Notes under the pieces: model-generated
Seen by the model: the letters and a program-made list of their open reading frames with translations, nothing else
What the model was told of the DNA's origin: nothing
The model's database searches: none
NCBI GenBank assembly: GCA_013399895.1
Contig: VXBA01001332.1
Span: forward strand, 1,041,439 to 1,105,438
Direction: 5' to 3'
From: Serilophus lunatus
Taxonomy: Eukaryota > Chordata > Aves > Passeriformes > Eurylaimidae
DNA: 64,000 nucleotides
Made by a program: the position numbers and the translations under genes
Part shown: piece after piece, positions 40,551 to 53,255 of the stretch
Position numbering within the stretch: the first letter of the stretch is position 1
Layout of the letters: each line of letters starts with the position of its first letter

Positions 40551-42319
40551 TTTAGCAAAGCTTTGCAGATCGGGAGGCAGATATGTTTGCTTGATTCTCT
40601 TTCCAAGTTCATTTTTTTGTGTACAGAAAAATATACAAACTAGACCATATGTACATACATGCATATATCAATAAATGCAAGGAAGATGAGGGAAACATTA
40701 TTTAAGTATTCATTGTCAACACTAACACAGAAAAAAGGGCATATTCACATATATTTCACCATTTGAAGGCACATTTAAACATGCACATGGAGAGTTTTCA
40801 TGAGGTAAGCTGCAGAGTGACCTTCTAACATTCCCGCTATTCCCTAATAACTACAAATGATTAAAGAAATGAAAAAGTGTAAGCCCTCTGATATTTACGA
40901 TACAATTCTGAAACAGAAGAATATGCACATAGGCAATAAAACTGAGTAGTTAATGAAGTCAAGATAAAGTTCACACACCCTCTTATCCCTTAGAAAGTTA
41001 TTCACGTGTTAGATACTGCAAATACTCTGGAATTCTTGTCTTTATAAAAAAACTAGTCTTGATCAAAATACTCACTGTGCTGTCCTCCTTACATCCACTG
41101 AATTAAGTCCTTACTTTTTGGAGAGGGACTTAATTCATGGTTATGAAAGTGACTATTTACTGAGACAATATTATATAAATATTTAAATGCCTATCTGACA
41201 TCATTTCCAAAAAATACTGAGCAACACAAGCAATGAAACTGAAGAAAAATTAAAGGGACACAAAACTTGGAAATGATAGATCTGCATATTAAGAGAAAAG
41301 AAGGAAACTTTTAAACATAAAGAAGACATCAAGGAAACTGAGCAGCACTTTTGACCTAAGATGCTACAAAATTAACATATGGTGTAATAGACTGTAATAG
41401 AGATTAGAAGGGTAGAATAGATTATCAGGAATAGAAAATTTTTTTTAAAAAGTAACATAATTTCTATAAAGGAACATTTACACAAAGCAGGATTTTATTT
41501 TTTTTTTTTAATCTGAAAGACTGTAGAAATAATACTACCAAAGAACCCCAAATAAACCAACACAAACACTTAAAAAGCCGCTCTCGCTATTAAAGTCCAC
41601 AGGAAGAACCTTCCAGAAATTGGTTTCTTTTCAGATTATTTTTTATTTTCCAAAATCTGAGGACAAAGAGTCAGAAACAGTTGCAAGTCACTGGGAGTTG
41701 CCTCAGTCAGACTATTTCAGCAGGATTTCAATGCTTCACAAAATTCTGGAAGGAAGGTGGCTAAGAAAAAAGTTAATAATGTAGGAAACTCATCTGGATC
41801 AGATTTTTGGCAGTTGAAAATTAGCTTCTGGAAACACACTGTCTTATTTCTTGCCTGACTCTCTCGGGGGACCTCAAAAGGTAAATGTATGAGTTTGGAT
41901 ATGATGCAACAGTTCATAGGAAGTGAGTAGTAGGAGGGAACAGAGTAAGGAAAATGAATCAAGTATACATTCATTCAAGACTTTCTGGATGTGCATGCAC
42001 ATTTGTTCCAGGTGCCATTGCTGCCTTGCCTGGGATTGCTCTCTCTGTCCTTGATAAGGAAACCTTAGAACAACACCACTGTCACAGCACTGTGTTCAGG
42101 TTTTGCTGCGTGTGGCTACAAATGTATTCTCAGCTGCTTAGCCTATGCTGAGCTCCATGCTGCTGAAACACTGGAGGGTCCATAAAAAATGTGAGCACAG
42201 GCAAAATGGTTACAAGAAAAACTAAAAAACTTCAGGTTAAAAACCAGGCTCAGCCACCACTGCTATCTCCTTCAATAAGGGTGTACAACACCTACAGTGT
42301 AAGGTATTTTCCTTTAGTC
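40551..42319. other. AT-rich unique sequence, no gene seen
   Basis: No exon or repeat body recognised. Minor A- and T-rich runs occur, such as the T-run near 41493-41509. Open frames are short and unrecognised. Confidence 0.6.
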
Positions 42320-42475
42320 ATTCATAGTAGTAGTTTTTGATGCCTGGACAGCTCTCCAGACTAAGGGTTTGACTGAAGAAGGTCGGGTACAATTTTGCCC
42401 TAAGATCCATCTGGCTGCAAGGGGTAGTGGTAAGTAGACCCACAACATGGTGTCAATAGCAGGGGCTATTCCATT
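42320..42475 (+). mobile_element. Possible ERV LTR 3' edge with tRNA-Leu-like primer site
   Basis: The sequence 'tggtgtcaatagcagggg' at 42448-42465 resembles a retroviral primer-binding site complementary to the 3' end of tRNA-Leu, whose usual form starts TGGTGTCAGGAGTGGG. It directly follows 'acccacaaca' ending at 42447, as an LTR ending in CA should. The preceding bases, with 'ggctgcaaggggtagtggta', look like the U5 part of an ERVL-type LTR. No TATA box lies within the expected distance upstream, so the LTR is truncated or rearranged. Assignment rests on motif order and family memory; no gag, pol or env frame is visible nearby. Confidence 0.45.
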
Positions 42476-42799
42476 CCCACTCCTTAAGTGACCCAAAGGT
42501 TTGAAGCTACTTGCTCAGCTCAATATTTTAAAGTACTGCAGCATTTGCATTTCCATCCTCATGTTCAATAGACCACTACTCCTAAAAGGAAGGTGGAAAG
42601 GTGCCCTTAAGCCACACAGGTGATCTTCTGGCTTAAAATAAATAATAATCTGACAGCTCTGTGCCAAGATACAGAAATAGAGCACATTGCATTTAGGAAG
42701 CAAGATACTGCATATAGCAGGCAATTGCCACACCAAGGCCTTTAATTACAATGAGAACTGTCCTTGCTTTAAATACCTCAACTTTTACGGGATGGAACA
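42476..42799. other. Unassigned spacer between two ERV-like pieces
   Basis: About 320 bp with no recognised element. If the flanking pieces belong to one provirus, this would be leader sequence, but I see no retroviral coding similarity in it. Confidence 0.4.
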
Positions 42800-43245
42800 G
42801 CAGCTAAGTGCTTAGGCAAGGCTGTAATGTTTTCTTCTAGGCATCGGCTAAGAGCCAATGCACTTATGGCCGAGATCAGTAGTTTAATATGGTGTATTTC
42901 TACCTATTGACCCAAAGACTAGAAGTTCCAGCCATAACTTAAAAAGGCTGATTACATGCTTCCTGCTCTGTAAAAATAGGGGAGTATATAAATGACTTAT
43001 CAGGCTGAAGAAGTAGATCGATATCCTTGCCAGGTTTCTTCAACAAGAATGAACAAATCAGTCCAGGTCCGGGGCTCACCAGAAGGGCTTCAAGAAAGAA
43101 TGGAACGGTCTGGGTGTGAGTGGGTGCCCAGAAGGTTGCTTGAGGCATTGCTGAGAAACATCAGATTGATAGAGCAAAAGGTAATATGGTGTCTGGTACT
43201 TTTAAGGTACTACCCTTCCAGGAGGGACACGGGAATGTAACTGGG
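42800..43245 (+). mobile_element. Possible LTR/promoter-like ERV segment with TATA box
   Basis: A strong TATATAAA lies at 42985-42992, within 'ggggagtatataaatgactt', a spacing and context typical of avian ERV LTR promoters. Downstream sequence includes 'cttgccaggtttcttcaaca', 'aatcagtccagg' and 'gtgagtgggtgcccagaagg'. CpG content is slightly raised. There is no matching second LTR in the window and no clear TG...CA ends, so boundaries are approximate. Part of the upstream end (42834-42890) resembles U2 snRNA, see findings. The call is an inference from composition and motif layout. Confidence 0.35.
42985..42992 (+). promoter_or_regulatory. TATA box in LTR-like segment
   Basis: Perfect TATATAAA in a GC-flanked context on the plus strand. 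It is the strongest promoter-like sequence I noticed by eye. Whether it is used cannot be told from sequence. Confidence 0.4.
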
Positions 43246-44053
43246 AGGCTCAGCAAGTGTTGCATTGATCAGCACAGCATAGGAAAGGCAAACGGTGAGG
43301 CAGAAAAGAAACTTAAGGATAAGTGTCAATAGGATTCTTGCTATTCCATGGTACTGTAAGGCTGCAACCTACACTCCGACTCTTTGCTTCTTGGGTAGAT
43401 GACGTTTAAAATATTAATTCCTCTAAACCACACAAAAATTCCTGCCCTGCTGGTGGCCTTCTTGTAGGTTTTGTGATTAGCAATGGTGATTTGGCCCTGA
43501 GCAAGGTATATTAAAGCAATCTTTGTAAGCTGCATGCCAGGGAACAGAGACTGAAAAATCTTCCTCCAGTTAGACAAAATATATCTAATCCTATAATAGC
43601 TAGCTTGAGGTGTTTGGCAGACATCCCAGAGTGAAGGACAGAGCTGATCCATATTAAACATTCACAAGTAAGTGAAGCAAGCCAACAAGAAAAAAATAGA
43701 GGAGGTAGCCATTATTTTGAGAGAAGAGGGAATGCTCAGTCTAAGGAAAAAAAAAGTTGGTATTTGGACACTATCTCAGTTAAATGCAGTTTTTTCATTT
43801 GGATGATAAAGCTGTTGAACATGATTAACTACAACCACAGATTTCTACCTACATGTCTCACAAGGCCTCTCTGGAATACGGCCTTTACCAGAGCTCCTCA
43901 AATTCCACAGCTGAAATATGGCATTCTTTTTAAGAAAACATTTCTACAGATATTTTTTAAGTAAGGTTAACTTATAGATTGTCATCTACAACCTGTGTGC
44001 AAAAGAGAGGAATAGAAAAGGAAAAAAAAAGGAGAAATCTGCCTCATGGAACT

Positions 44054-44070
44054 TTAAAAAAAAAAAAAAA
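44054..44070. repeat. Poly-A tract
   Basis: An A-run of about 17 followed by an AG-rich purine stretch. Simple sequence. Confidence 0.7.
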
Positions 44071-46123
44071 GAGAAGGTAAAAAGAGAAAGAAATATATTA
44101 CTCATCAAGTCAATGTATATTAATAATATGTAGCTTTTCAAATGCTACTCCAAGAATTCCATTCAGAAAATGATAATTTCCTAATTCATTCATACAAGGA
44201 TACAATTTGGCCCCTGGCATTCTAAATCCACAGGACTATTTATGATGTCTGTCACAATTAAGTTCATTTATACTTTGAATTTAATTCTCTATTCCTTAGG
44301 TTTTGAGTCTTTCATTCAAGAAAGCGCATTCAGAGCTGGTCCAAAAGTCTTAAGTTAGAATTGCTTTGGCATGTAACTGTTTCAGATCTTACTGCTACTC
44401 ACAAGAGCTAAAAGAATGAATATGAACGAATATTATATCAAGTGCTATAAAGTTGGCTTGTAAATCGCTTAACATTCCTCCTATTCACCTGACTTTCTAC
44501 ACTTCATTTTTACATGTCCTCAATTTAAAGTAAAATCTGAGGTTTTCCTACATTCTTCAAATCCCTGGATTTGTGTTCTGGATGCCAGACTCACATGTTT
44601 CGGATGCGTACCTTGCATGCAAAAGAAAGAATATTCAAATAACACTTCAGAATGTCAGCCAAGCACATTTCCCTTCAACTCATCTTCAATTCAGGCTGTT
44701 TCTTTTGTGCTCCTCCTGACTAAAGTGTATTCTACTTCTCTTGAGCTTTTCAAAGAGATACAGAGTGTCTGGAAAACCTGGAGCACTTCTTACATTATGA
44801 AGACAGGAACGAGAGACAAACTTGCAGTCAGCAGCACCTGAATGAAACAGGGGATTCAACCTCTCAGCAGGAGTGAGACTAGTATTTCAAATGAAATCTT
44901 TCTTGACCAACATGAAGAAACAGTGGACAGAGGAGATTCAGGAGTACTGAGGGGTGGGACATCCTCTCCAAATTTGCTTTTACCAACAAGAGATAAACTT
45001 TAACTGTCCAGCACATCATACAGGGCAGTTGTTTTGTGACACTTGTCTCCAGCAAGGAATAGTCTTACAATTTGCCCTCCATTAATATTTTCTTCACAGT
45101 CTTTTCACATATTTGATTTTCTTGTTCACACTTGCCCAGTAAAGAGAACCAAAATAGAAGACATGACCCATATAATAAGACAACTTTTCATGTTCCTATC
45201 CCCGGTAAATACAATCTTGTTTCTATTCACGTCATTTGAGCTGTCCCTGATCCTTTGTTGAGATGAGGTTTAGCAGAAGCCTTTTAGATCACTTAATAGT
45301 GAAATTTTCTGTATTACCTAGTAGCATTTAAAAGACACTTCTCTGGCTTGCCTGTGTTTTTTCTATCTATACTTAATTCTATTAAAGTAGGGAAAAATAG
45401 AAAAATAATCAATAAACACTTAAAGCAAATAGGAATGAAGGGAGACAAGTGAATGCAAATTAATAGATGCTGTGCAATTCCAAAGAAGAAAATATAAAGA
45501 AACCAGGTGGAATCCAAATTAATTTTGTTGTTGTATGTCTTGATGAATGATACCTCTGGTAACAAAATTCCAGCAAGATTTGTCAGTTAGTCAAAATGGA
45601 TGTTTATAATTATGAAGCAAAGTGAGTTTTAATTCAATTGTCTCAAAATAGAAAACAGAACGTAAATACAAACTTGCAGGAGACACTGGAGACAGAAAAC
45701 AAATCAGAATTGTTTTCAAGGACTCTGAAGAGATCAGAGTATTTTAACATGCACTCATTTTCAGGACTTGGAAGAGGTAAGTGATTTTTATTGACATTGC
45801 CTATAGAAATAACAGATGGGATGTTGGATACTTTAGTAAAAGACTCTTCTAATCCCCACATTCTTGTTCCACCTGAACAGACAAAATTCATAGCCAGATA
45901 TAATTGCATTCATAGTACTAATTGATGAAATAACTGTACAAACACCACATGGAATTTCAGAAATTAATCCAAAACAATTAACACTACCTAGAGACATATT
46001 AAATAACAAGAATATAATTCTGCTACTCCTAGAGCCCAACTGTTTGCTGTTCCAGTGCTAACACAGTTGCTCAGTTTGCTCTGCTAGGGTCCATGGCATT
46101 CTAGCCAGCTACAAAGCACTATC

Positions 46124-46146
46124 ACAATTTATCATAGATAAATTGT
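46124..46146. other. Perfect hairpin, 10-bp arms, 3-nt loop
   Basis: The arm 'acaatttatc' (46124-46133), the loop 'ata' and the exact reverse complement 'gataaattgt' (46137-46146). AT-rich. No pre-miRNA-like extended stem surrounds it, so it is noted only as a structural curiosity. Confidence 0.75.
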
Positions 46147-49100
46147 ATGTGACCTTTGTAAAATAAAAACACTATGCACAATAATCACTTTAGTTCATTG
46201 TGTGAGACATCTAATATTTGACTGCAGATAGTACTCGAATGGCCTACTTATTCTACACCATTCCCATGACTTGCCTAGGTCCTCAAGGCTTCTGAGCACT
46301 CTAAGATTCTCTAGTTTTCTCAGAGGATCTCTAGCTTCCAGCTGTGACTATCGTCCCCTTGGCATCAGTACTGAAGGTGTATCTCACAGCTGAGGGCCGC
46401 TTCAGAAGTTGAATTTTCGGTTCACTTCGAGTAGGACAGAGCACACCCAATCTCCTGAGCTCTTCATTATAAGTATTTCTGAGAAGTCAACGAGAACCTT
46501 TAAACTTGCCCAGGCATAACTTGATGAAGGCATGTCTATGGGACTGTCCAGATATTTTCAGATTTGTAAGACAGATTGCGTGTTTAAGAAACAGATCATG
46601 GTGAGTATAGCTGATAGGATTTGGGAACAAGAACCTGGAGAATGCCTGTGGGCAATTCACATATTTAACAGCTCAAAGTAACTTATTATGATTCCTTTTA
46701 ACATAAGATAGCTAGAGACACCACCCATTGAGATCACCAGTCAGTTCTCAGTCTCCAGGGTTAGTAATTACAATCAAAGGGCCAAATGCAGCTTCTTTGC
46801 TATTGTAGAGCTCATAAGAGACCAGCAGAATGTTCTTCTAAGAGCTCCACTGTTGTTGAATCTGTCTCTTCAGCACCCAAAAGTTCTGGGGAGCAATTTT
46901 AGCCAGATCTTCAGGAAGCACACAAAGAATTTTGGACAAAAACCCAGAAATTTTTGAACTTCAGAAACTCATAATAATTACCAACAATACAAAAACTTCA
47001 GAAATTACATGATAGAAGATATAAGCTTCATAGACAAAGTCTGCATCAGAAATTTATTTTCTGTTCTTAAATGTGAAAATCTCTGACAAACTCTGTAGAC
47101 CTCCAAACTTTGTGATGAGCAGCAGGATGATGTATGCTTCAATAATCCCCTTGTCTCTATTCTCATTAGTTCTCAAGATAAGAAGGAAATATCTGCAATG
47201 GTAATGTCATATGCAAAACAAAAAAGTTTTGCAAATAAAAAGAGAACCTTATTCTTTGAAAAAACTCTTTCAAGTAGTGAAATCAGCAGAGATTATTATC
47301 TCAATCTCACAAAAAAGAAACCCAGACATTAATTTCTGCTTCTCCTTGCCATGTGTGGAAATCTTTACCAGGCTGTCTTCTCCACAGTAATGTTCTCTTG
47401 AGGGCCTAATCATTCTTTCAGAAAACATTCTTTTTTTCTACGTGCCTAGTAGACTTACCTTGTCCTAGGAACCTCTCTTCCATCAGCAGTCCTGATATTC
47501 CAGAGATTACAGCTCCTGGACATCATACTAAAAAAATTATTTTCTTCCACTGCTTTTCTAACTTACAGAAAACCATTGGCTCTGTCTATCCATGGCCTCC
47601 TTCATTATTTGAGCTGAGGAAGCTGAAAAGAAAACTTCTCACAGTTCCTGAGGGACCACCTACTGCAGCCCCATTAGCCACTACCTAGAAAAGTCTGCAA
47701 ATCCCTGGAAACACTTCAGAGCTGCATTTGGCAACAGCACTTGGGGGTCTTTACACATTTCTGGGATGCAATTTCTTCAAGCACAAAGCCGTATACCTTC
47801 TAGTATCACTCTGCCTTACAATTTTTAATGTACTGTTTTATCTCACAGCAGGCCCAGATAGACTATTATATAATAAGGTGAAACCTGTTCCCAGCTGATT
47901 TACTAGGGTGTTGGCCACTGTAGTATTCATACCTTCCTAATTTACATTAAGGAAGTTGTGTGGCTTCACAGAAATCAAGTTGATTAAATTAGGTGAACTA
48001 CATGGAACATTGTATTGGGTGAAATACATAGAACACCTGTGTTATCAGGAAAATTTCATCTATATACTGCCCTTGAGAATTTGCAACAAGTTATGTCTGA
48101 GATACTGTATTGTTTGACTCAGTCACTGATAACTGATTATTTAACTGCCATCTCAGAAAAATATGCAGCTTCTGTTGGCTATGTACTAAATATTCTCTAG
48201 TGCTTGGGATTTTTAGTTAACAAAAATCCTATTTTTTCCTTAGCATAGCTGATCACACCCTACAATAAAGATGTAACTTTAATACAGTGGTATTAAAAGA
48301 GTGAATAAAAGCTTGGAAAGGGAAAACAAAGCATTAAACAACAAAGATTTATTGGTGGGGGTATATCACAAAGGTCATGTCAAGGAAGTTCTCTATCAAA
48401 TCCTCATTACCAAAGTATAATAGCTCTATGTGAAAGCATACTGCGTATCAAATTGACATTCAATGTTCTGTACTTTGACCTAGAAGTCAAGATAAAGCTA
48501 GTCTATTATATGCAACTGCACATGATTTTAAATCTTCTCTTTCTGATTATTTAGGTTTTCTCAATGATTTATGTAAGAATTTTATAACATTTTTGTTTAT
48601 ATATAAGAAGGAATCTTCTCTAAGTAAATCACCGAATCACTGTGAGACCAATGACTTAACACTCAGAAGCATGTTAGGAACCACTGGGCACTGTCAGAGA
48701 CCCAAAGACAATGGTAGAGGTCATATGGCTCTTCTTGTGCAATGGAATCAAGCAGTCAAATAGCTCAGGATTCAGTATTGGTGTTGAAAATTATAGTATT
48801 TTAAATACATAGTTTATAATGAGCCAACCACAGTAATTACAGAATTTCTAATTAATTTTTTTTATAAATAAATAGTCAAGTGCATAATGCTTTTTTGCTC
48901 AGATTCTTAATCATTGCTTTTCATTAAAGAATATTAACAATAAAAAATATGGGCAATTGCAAAACATGATTTTACCTTATATAATTTCTCTTAGGTTCTC
49001 TTGAACTTTCCTTGAAAATACATAGTTGCATCTCATGTTTGAAAAGCAGGAAGGCAGGCTAACTTGGTCAGGTCATTGTCTTCATACTTCTGGAGATTTC

Positions 49101-50593
49101 TGGTTTACTAAATTTTCAAACTTTCATTCAGCATGAGGCTCAGCATGCAGTCATCTGCTCCTATTCAGTGTATTAATGTCTAACTTTTATTGTTCAAGAA
49201 AAATATTTTCATTAGGAAAAAACAGCGCTAAGGAGTATTTAAAGTTACAGACAATTTCGACTCATTGATTTAGTCACATGTAGTAGCTTTTCCACCTCAA
49301 ATATTTTTAATAAAAAAACCTTAAATAACTTTTATCTTTTTTTAGTTTTCAGAATCCTTCAAATGTGCCTCATTGAACTTAATTGAGTACTTAATAAGAT
49401 TTTTCATCCACTCATAAATTATTGTGCTCGAAAACATATTATATGAAAGTGACTTGGTAAGCTAAAGAAAAAAAATAATTTTCCCTAAAATGTACCATAA
49501 ATACTGACAAATGTGCACTAAATATTAACTTACAACAGCCTGTACTATTACAAGGCAATTCTTACAACATAAAGGCTGTTTGGGGAAGGTAAGTACTAGT
49601 GACATTACAATATAGGGGACGAAAAGACCTGAATTCTTACAACACTGGAAGATGGATTGGGAAAGACTTTTAAGCATTCCAGTTCTTATACAAGTGCATG
49701 TACATGCTTCTTATGCACGTACACATAAACAAGTTCACAGTTTCTTAGTGGGAAGAAACGGAAAACTGTAGAAGGAGTCTCTCCTCGTGCTAAAGAATAA
49801 TAAAAGAGGTAAAGAAAGTAATAGTCTGTAGTTGGCTTGTAGGAAATGGAGGTGCTTGTGACAGTGCTTTATCTGTACCCATGAAAGTAACACCATTTTT
49901 TTTTACCCCATGTGTACTCAGCACATTGCAAGAACAACGAGAAGCACAGTGTTAATCAAAACTCAAACTTGTTGATTTTTAAAACAATTTTTAGCAGTGA
50001 GAGCATGCATATTAATTTGATGGCTACACTACTCTTCTATATTAAATCGTAGGAGTAAATCCTGCTGTGAAAGGAAAATAGAATCCAGCTTTAACCATAG
50101 ACTTATCATTCCCACTTAATACAGTATGAGTTAGTGACAGGCTAGAACAGCTGTGAAGAGGAAATGGTAAACCATTGTTATAAATTACTTTTATTGTGGG
50201 CCTTTGACTTTTCAACCTCTCATGTGAACATTTAGTCCAAACTTTGCTTTCCAATTAATTTCCCTAGTCCTGCAACTATCATTTGAAATCTGCGTAGTTC
50301 CCACAGACCAGCTGATGTGCTGTAACTGTTTTCAACCTCTTTCAAAAGTTTTCAACTTAAAAACCAGAAGGCTTGGTTAAGCAGGATTCAAATTCTTATG
50401 CCACTTCCTAACAAAATCAGCATTGAGAGGGTCAGTGAGTTGGTCAAGAAAAGCCTGATTTTGTGGAATTGCTTCACTAATACCACCACAACCTTTATTT
50501 ATGAAGACAAAAGGCACCGAGTAAAAAATTGTCTTTAACTATATGGTTCCCAGTTTAGGTGTTTTTCATTTATAGTTCATCATTTGAACAAAG

Positions 50594-50657
50594 CCAAAAC
50601 CAACCCAACCCAACCAACAAACAAAAAAGACAAAACCAAAACCAACAAAACAAAAAA
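50594..50657. repeat. A/C-only low-complexity tract
   Basis: Between 50594 and 50657 the plus strand uses only A and C except for a single G at 50629. Words such as 'ccaaaaccaa' and 'cccaacccaa' recur. This is a strongly strand-asymmetric simple repeat. Confidence 0.85.
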
Positions 50658-52887
50658 GTAGTAGAATACACAATTCATTAAATGATGATATTTCTCTGCA
50701 GGCTCCAACAATGATCAACCATGACTTAAGATATCTAAAACTAGATATCCCTTTTCGACTCAACCCACACATACTTTATGAAATCCTTCACAGCATTAAC
50801 AACTGAATAGCTCTGACTAAAGACTGTTTTAGTCCCTCTACACAACTGGTTCAGCAACTAGAAGTACAGAGCATGCAGCTGAGCATATTGCCTGAGGTTA
50901 CTGCAGTCCATCATAATATTTGAAGAATGACTGAAGTATTTTTTCATAAGTGAGAGATATGGGCCTGAGCAGGATTCTGGAAATCTCAGTAGAAAACAAA
51001 TGAACAAACCACTCAGAAACCTTTTTGATTATTTAAATGCTGGAGTGCACCCAAGCTATGAGCAACATAATAGACAGATGGATCGATGGCATACTTTGGA
51101 CCTATAAATAACAGGACCTCTTAGAAATTTTGCCAAATTTTACCCACTAGCGTCTGAGCATATCAATCATTTTCCTCATTGCATGAGCTTTAAAATGTTA
51201 ATAAATGACAGGTCGTTGCTGATTTATTCTGAATCCCTCCTCCACTGTAGAGACTCTTTTTGTTTCACCTTCCTTCCTTCTCCACAGAAAAAGTGGATGC
51301 AGATTTTTGCCTGTTTGCCATATTAAACTGAACTACATGGTTAAGGTAGTGCTTTCAGAGGGGGAAATCATTTTTAAAAGAGAGAGAGAAAGAGGTAAAA
51401 AGAGAGGGGAAAATGCAAGGGCAAAGGAGGGAGGACTCTGTTTTGCAAATGAGTGCAAATTGTGTGAAAGCAAAGTTACCAGGTTGGTTGTGTTCTTAGA
51501 CATATAGATACCTAAATAAAAACTTAATTTTTCAAATACCAAATTTGGATATAATTTATCTTGCAGCATATGACTAGAGACACCACTGAATAATGAACTA
51601 ATAGGTTCTGAATTTCTGATGAAAATCTTAGCTTGTTAGCCAAGAACAGAAACCGGAACAGAAACATATTTAACACATCTGTACATCGGGGTGACACACG
51701 CAATCATTGAATCCATTCCAGTTTATTGAGTGTCAGCTTGGTTCTAGCTATTCTGTGTACTCATTGCTTATTTACTTTTTAATCTAATTTCATTCCCTGT
51801 TTAAAGCTCTGGAATGGTGAAACCACAGCAACTTATCCAAGTCTTGAACAAAATCCAAAATTGTCATTGATCAAAAGATTCCTATAAACCTTATTAATCT
51901 TCAATAATTAAACAATAGAGTCACATTATTTTCCAGTGTAATACTTCACTGGATAGATCAAAATTAAAAAAAAAAAAAGTGAAAGAGTAGCATTTAAGAT
52001 AAATATTATTGAATGATCATATCCTTTATTTTTAAAAAGGTCTTTTTTATTAGTCATCCTTTGTCCTGCAAACTCTGAAGCATCTGTTCTCCTACTCTGA
52101 TTTCTCAACCTATCTAAAGCAGTTAGATGAAAACTATTTTTGGGCACTTTTGAAACGATTGAAAATTAATGAAAGATATCTGATATTTTGGATATATCAT
52201 AAATACTTGTTCCAGAATAAAGAGACTTTTAGTTTATCCTAGTTTAAACTATTTTCTTTTTCAGAGGATAGGGAGGTGGAGCTGATTTCACTGTATCTTC
52301 TAGATTTTTATCTGAGTATTTCTAATTTTTGTGGTCTGTGATTAATCAGAGAAAATATATTTTGGGTGGAAATAAGGAAGCATTCATCAGGCCAAGTTAA
52401 TCCTTAATGAGTCAGATCCTTAGTATAGCTCACACAAATAAATAGAACTAAATTGATTTACACCCAGTAAGAATCCGAGATGGCAACCCTGAATCAGCAC
52501 AGGTACATTTCCAGGGGTATGAAATACTCTCTTAAGGAGAAAGTGATGGCTGTTTCCATCCGGCTGAACAGGTCTCTAATAAAGCTGTTTTTTCAATATT
52601 AGTTTCATATTTCCTTCTCACTGCAGGTTGTGCACTGATTATATGTTTCTTTCCAAATATTGAATGAACTGCTGCAATTCAGTCAGCTGGTTGATGTATT
52701 TGCTGGTCCAGCAAAGTGAGTTGAATATAATCAACACAGAACTCTCTTTTGCTTTACATTTGCACTGCTCGAAGGTCCTTCAAATAGAAAGGTGGCTTGC
52801 TATGTATTTAGCTTTGATTCCTCTTTTCTTTAGGGTTGGACTGACATTTTTTTTCTGCCTGACTGGAAAAGGATGCACTGAGGCACT

Positions 52888-53255
52888 GAAACCAATGCAA
52901 TGGTATAGGGGAGATAATCAGAAGAGTAGAAGAGGGTAAAACCATGGGTTGAGATAAAGACAGTTTAATTAGATGAAAAAGGAAGAAAATAATAAGGCTG
53001 GTGGTAAAAGAATTAGAATATACAAAAGAAGTGATGCACAATGCAATTGCTCAACACTTGCTGACCAATGTTTAGCCAGTTCCCAGGCCAGCATTCACCC
53101 CCTGTTTATACGCTGAGCCTGATGTCATACAATACAGAATATCTCTTTGGTCATTGGGACAAGCTGTTGTGGATGTCCCCTTCCCAAATTCTTATGCCCC
53201 TCCAGCCTTCTTGCTGGTAGGGCAGGAGAAGCTGAAAAGTCCCTGACTTAGGATT
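52888..53255 (-). mobile_element. Degraded avian ERV solo LTR fragment
   Basis: I recognise the landmark string on the plus strand as the reverse complement of a common bird LTR: 'gtgatgcacaatgcaattgc', 'tgctgaccaatg', 'cctgtttatacgctgagcct', 'gatgtcatac', 'tctttggtcattgggacaag', 'cccctccagccttcttgctg', then 'gagaagctgaaaagtccctg' and 'acttag'. Read on the minus strand, a TATAAA lies at 53110-53105, preceded upstream by a TGACATC that is a decayed CRE-type site. The U3 start beyond 53255 is missing or too diverged, and the other end fades near 52888. No internal retroviral sequence adjoins, so this is a solo LTR or LTR remnant. Retroviral class is not certain from memory. Confidence 0.7.
53105..53110 (-). 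promoter_or_regulatory. TATA box of the LTR fragment
   Basis: TATAAA on the minus strand in the position expected for the avian LTR promoter. Upstream on the same strand, at 53128-53121, is ATGACATC, which resembles a TGACGTCA cAMP-response element with its central CpG lost. Probably no longer functional. Confidence 0.45.

Larger units (their letters stand above)
43246..52887. other. AT-rich stretch, no gene seen
   Basis: About 9.6 kb without a recognisable exon or well-preserved transposon. A minus-strand open frame of 106 codons (43341-43661) next to the ERV-like region has no retroviral or other motif that I recognise. Small features include poly-A at 44054-44070, the perfect hairpin at 46124-46146, the 12-bp palindrome 'gcatgtacatgc' at 49696-49707 and the A/C-only tracts at 50594-50657. 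Confidence 0.6.

Noticed and set aside
39933..40664. 243-codon minus-strand open frame
   Set aside because: It is open only because most of it is unknown bases in the assembly gap. The real flanks are CR1 and unique sequence.
43341..43661. 106-codon minus-strand frame beside the ERV-like region, considered as retroviral remnant
   Set aside because: It is on the opposite strand to the ERV-like pieces and shows no gag, pol or env motif.
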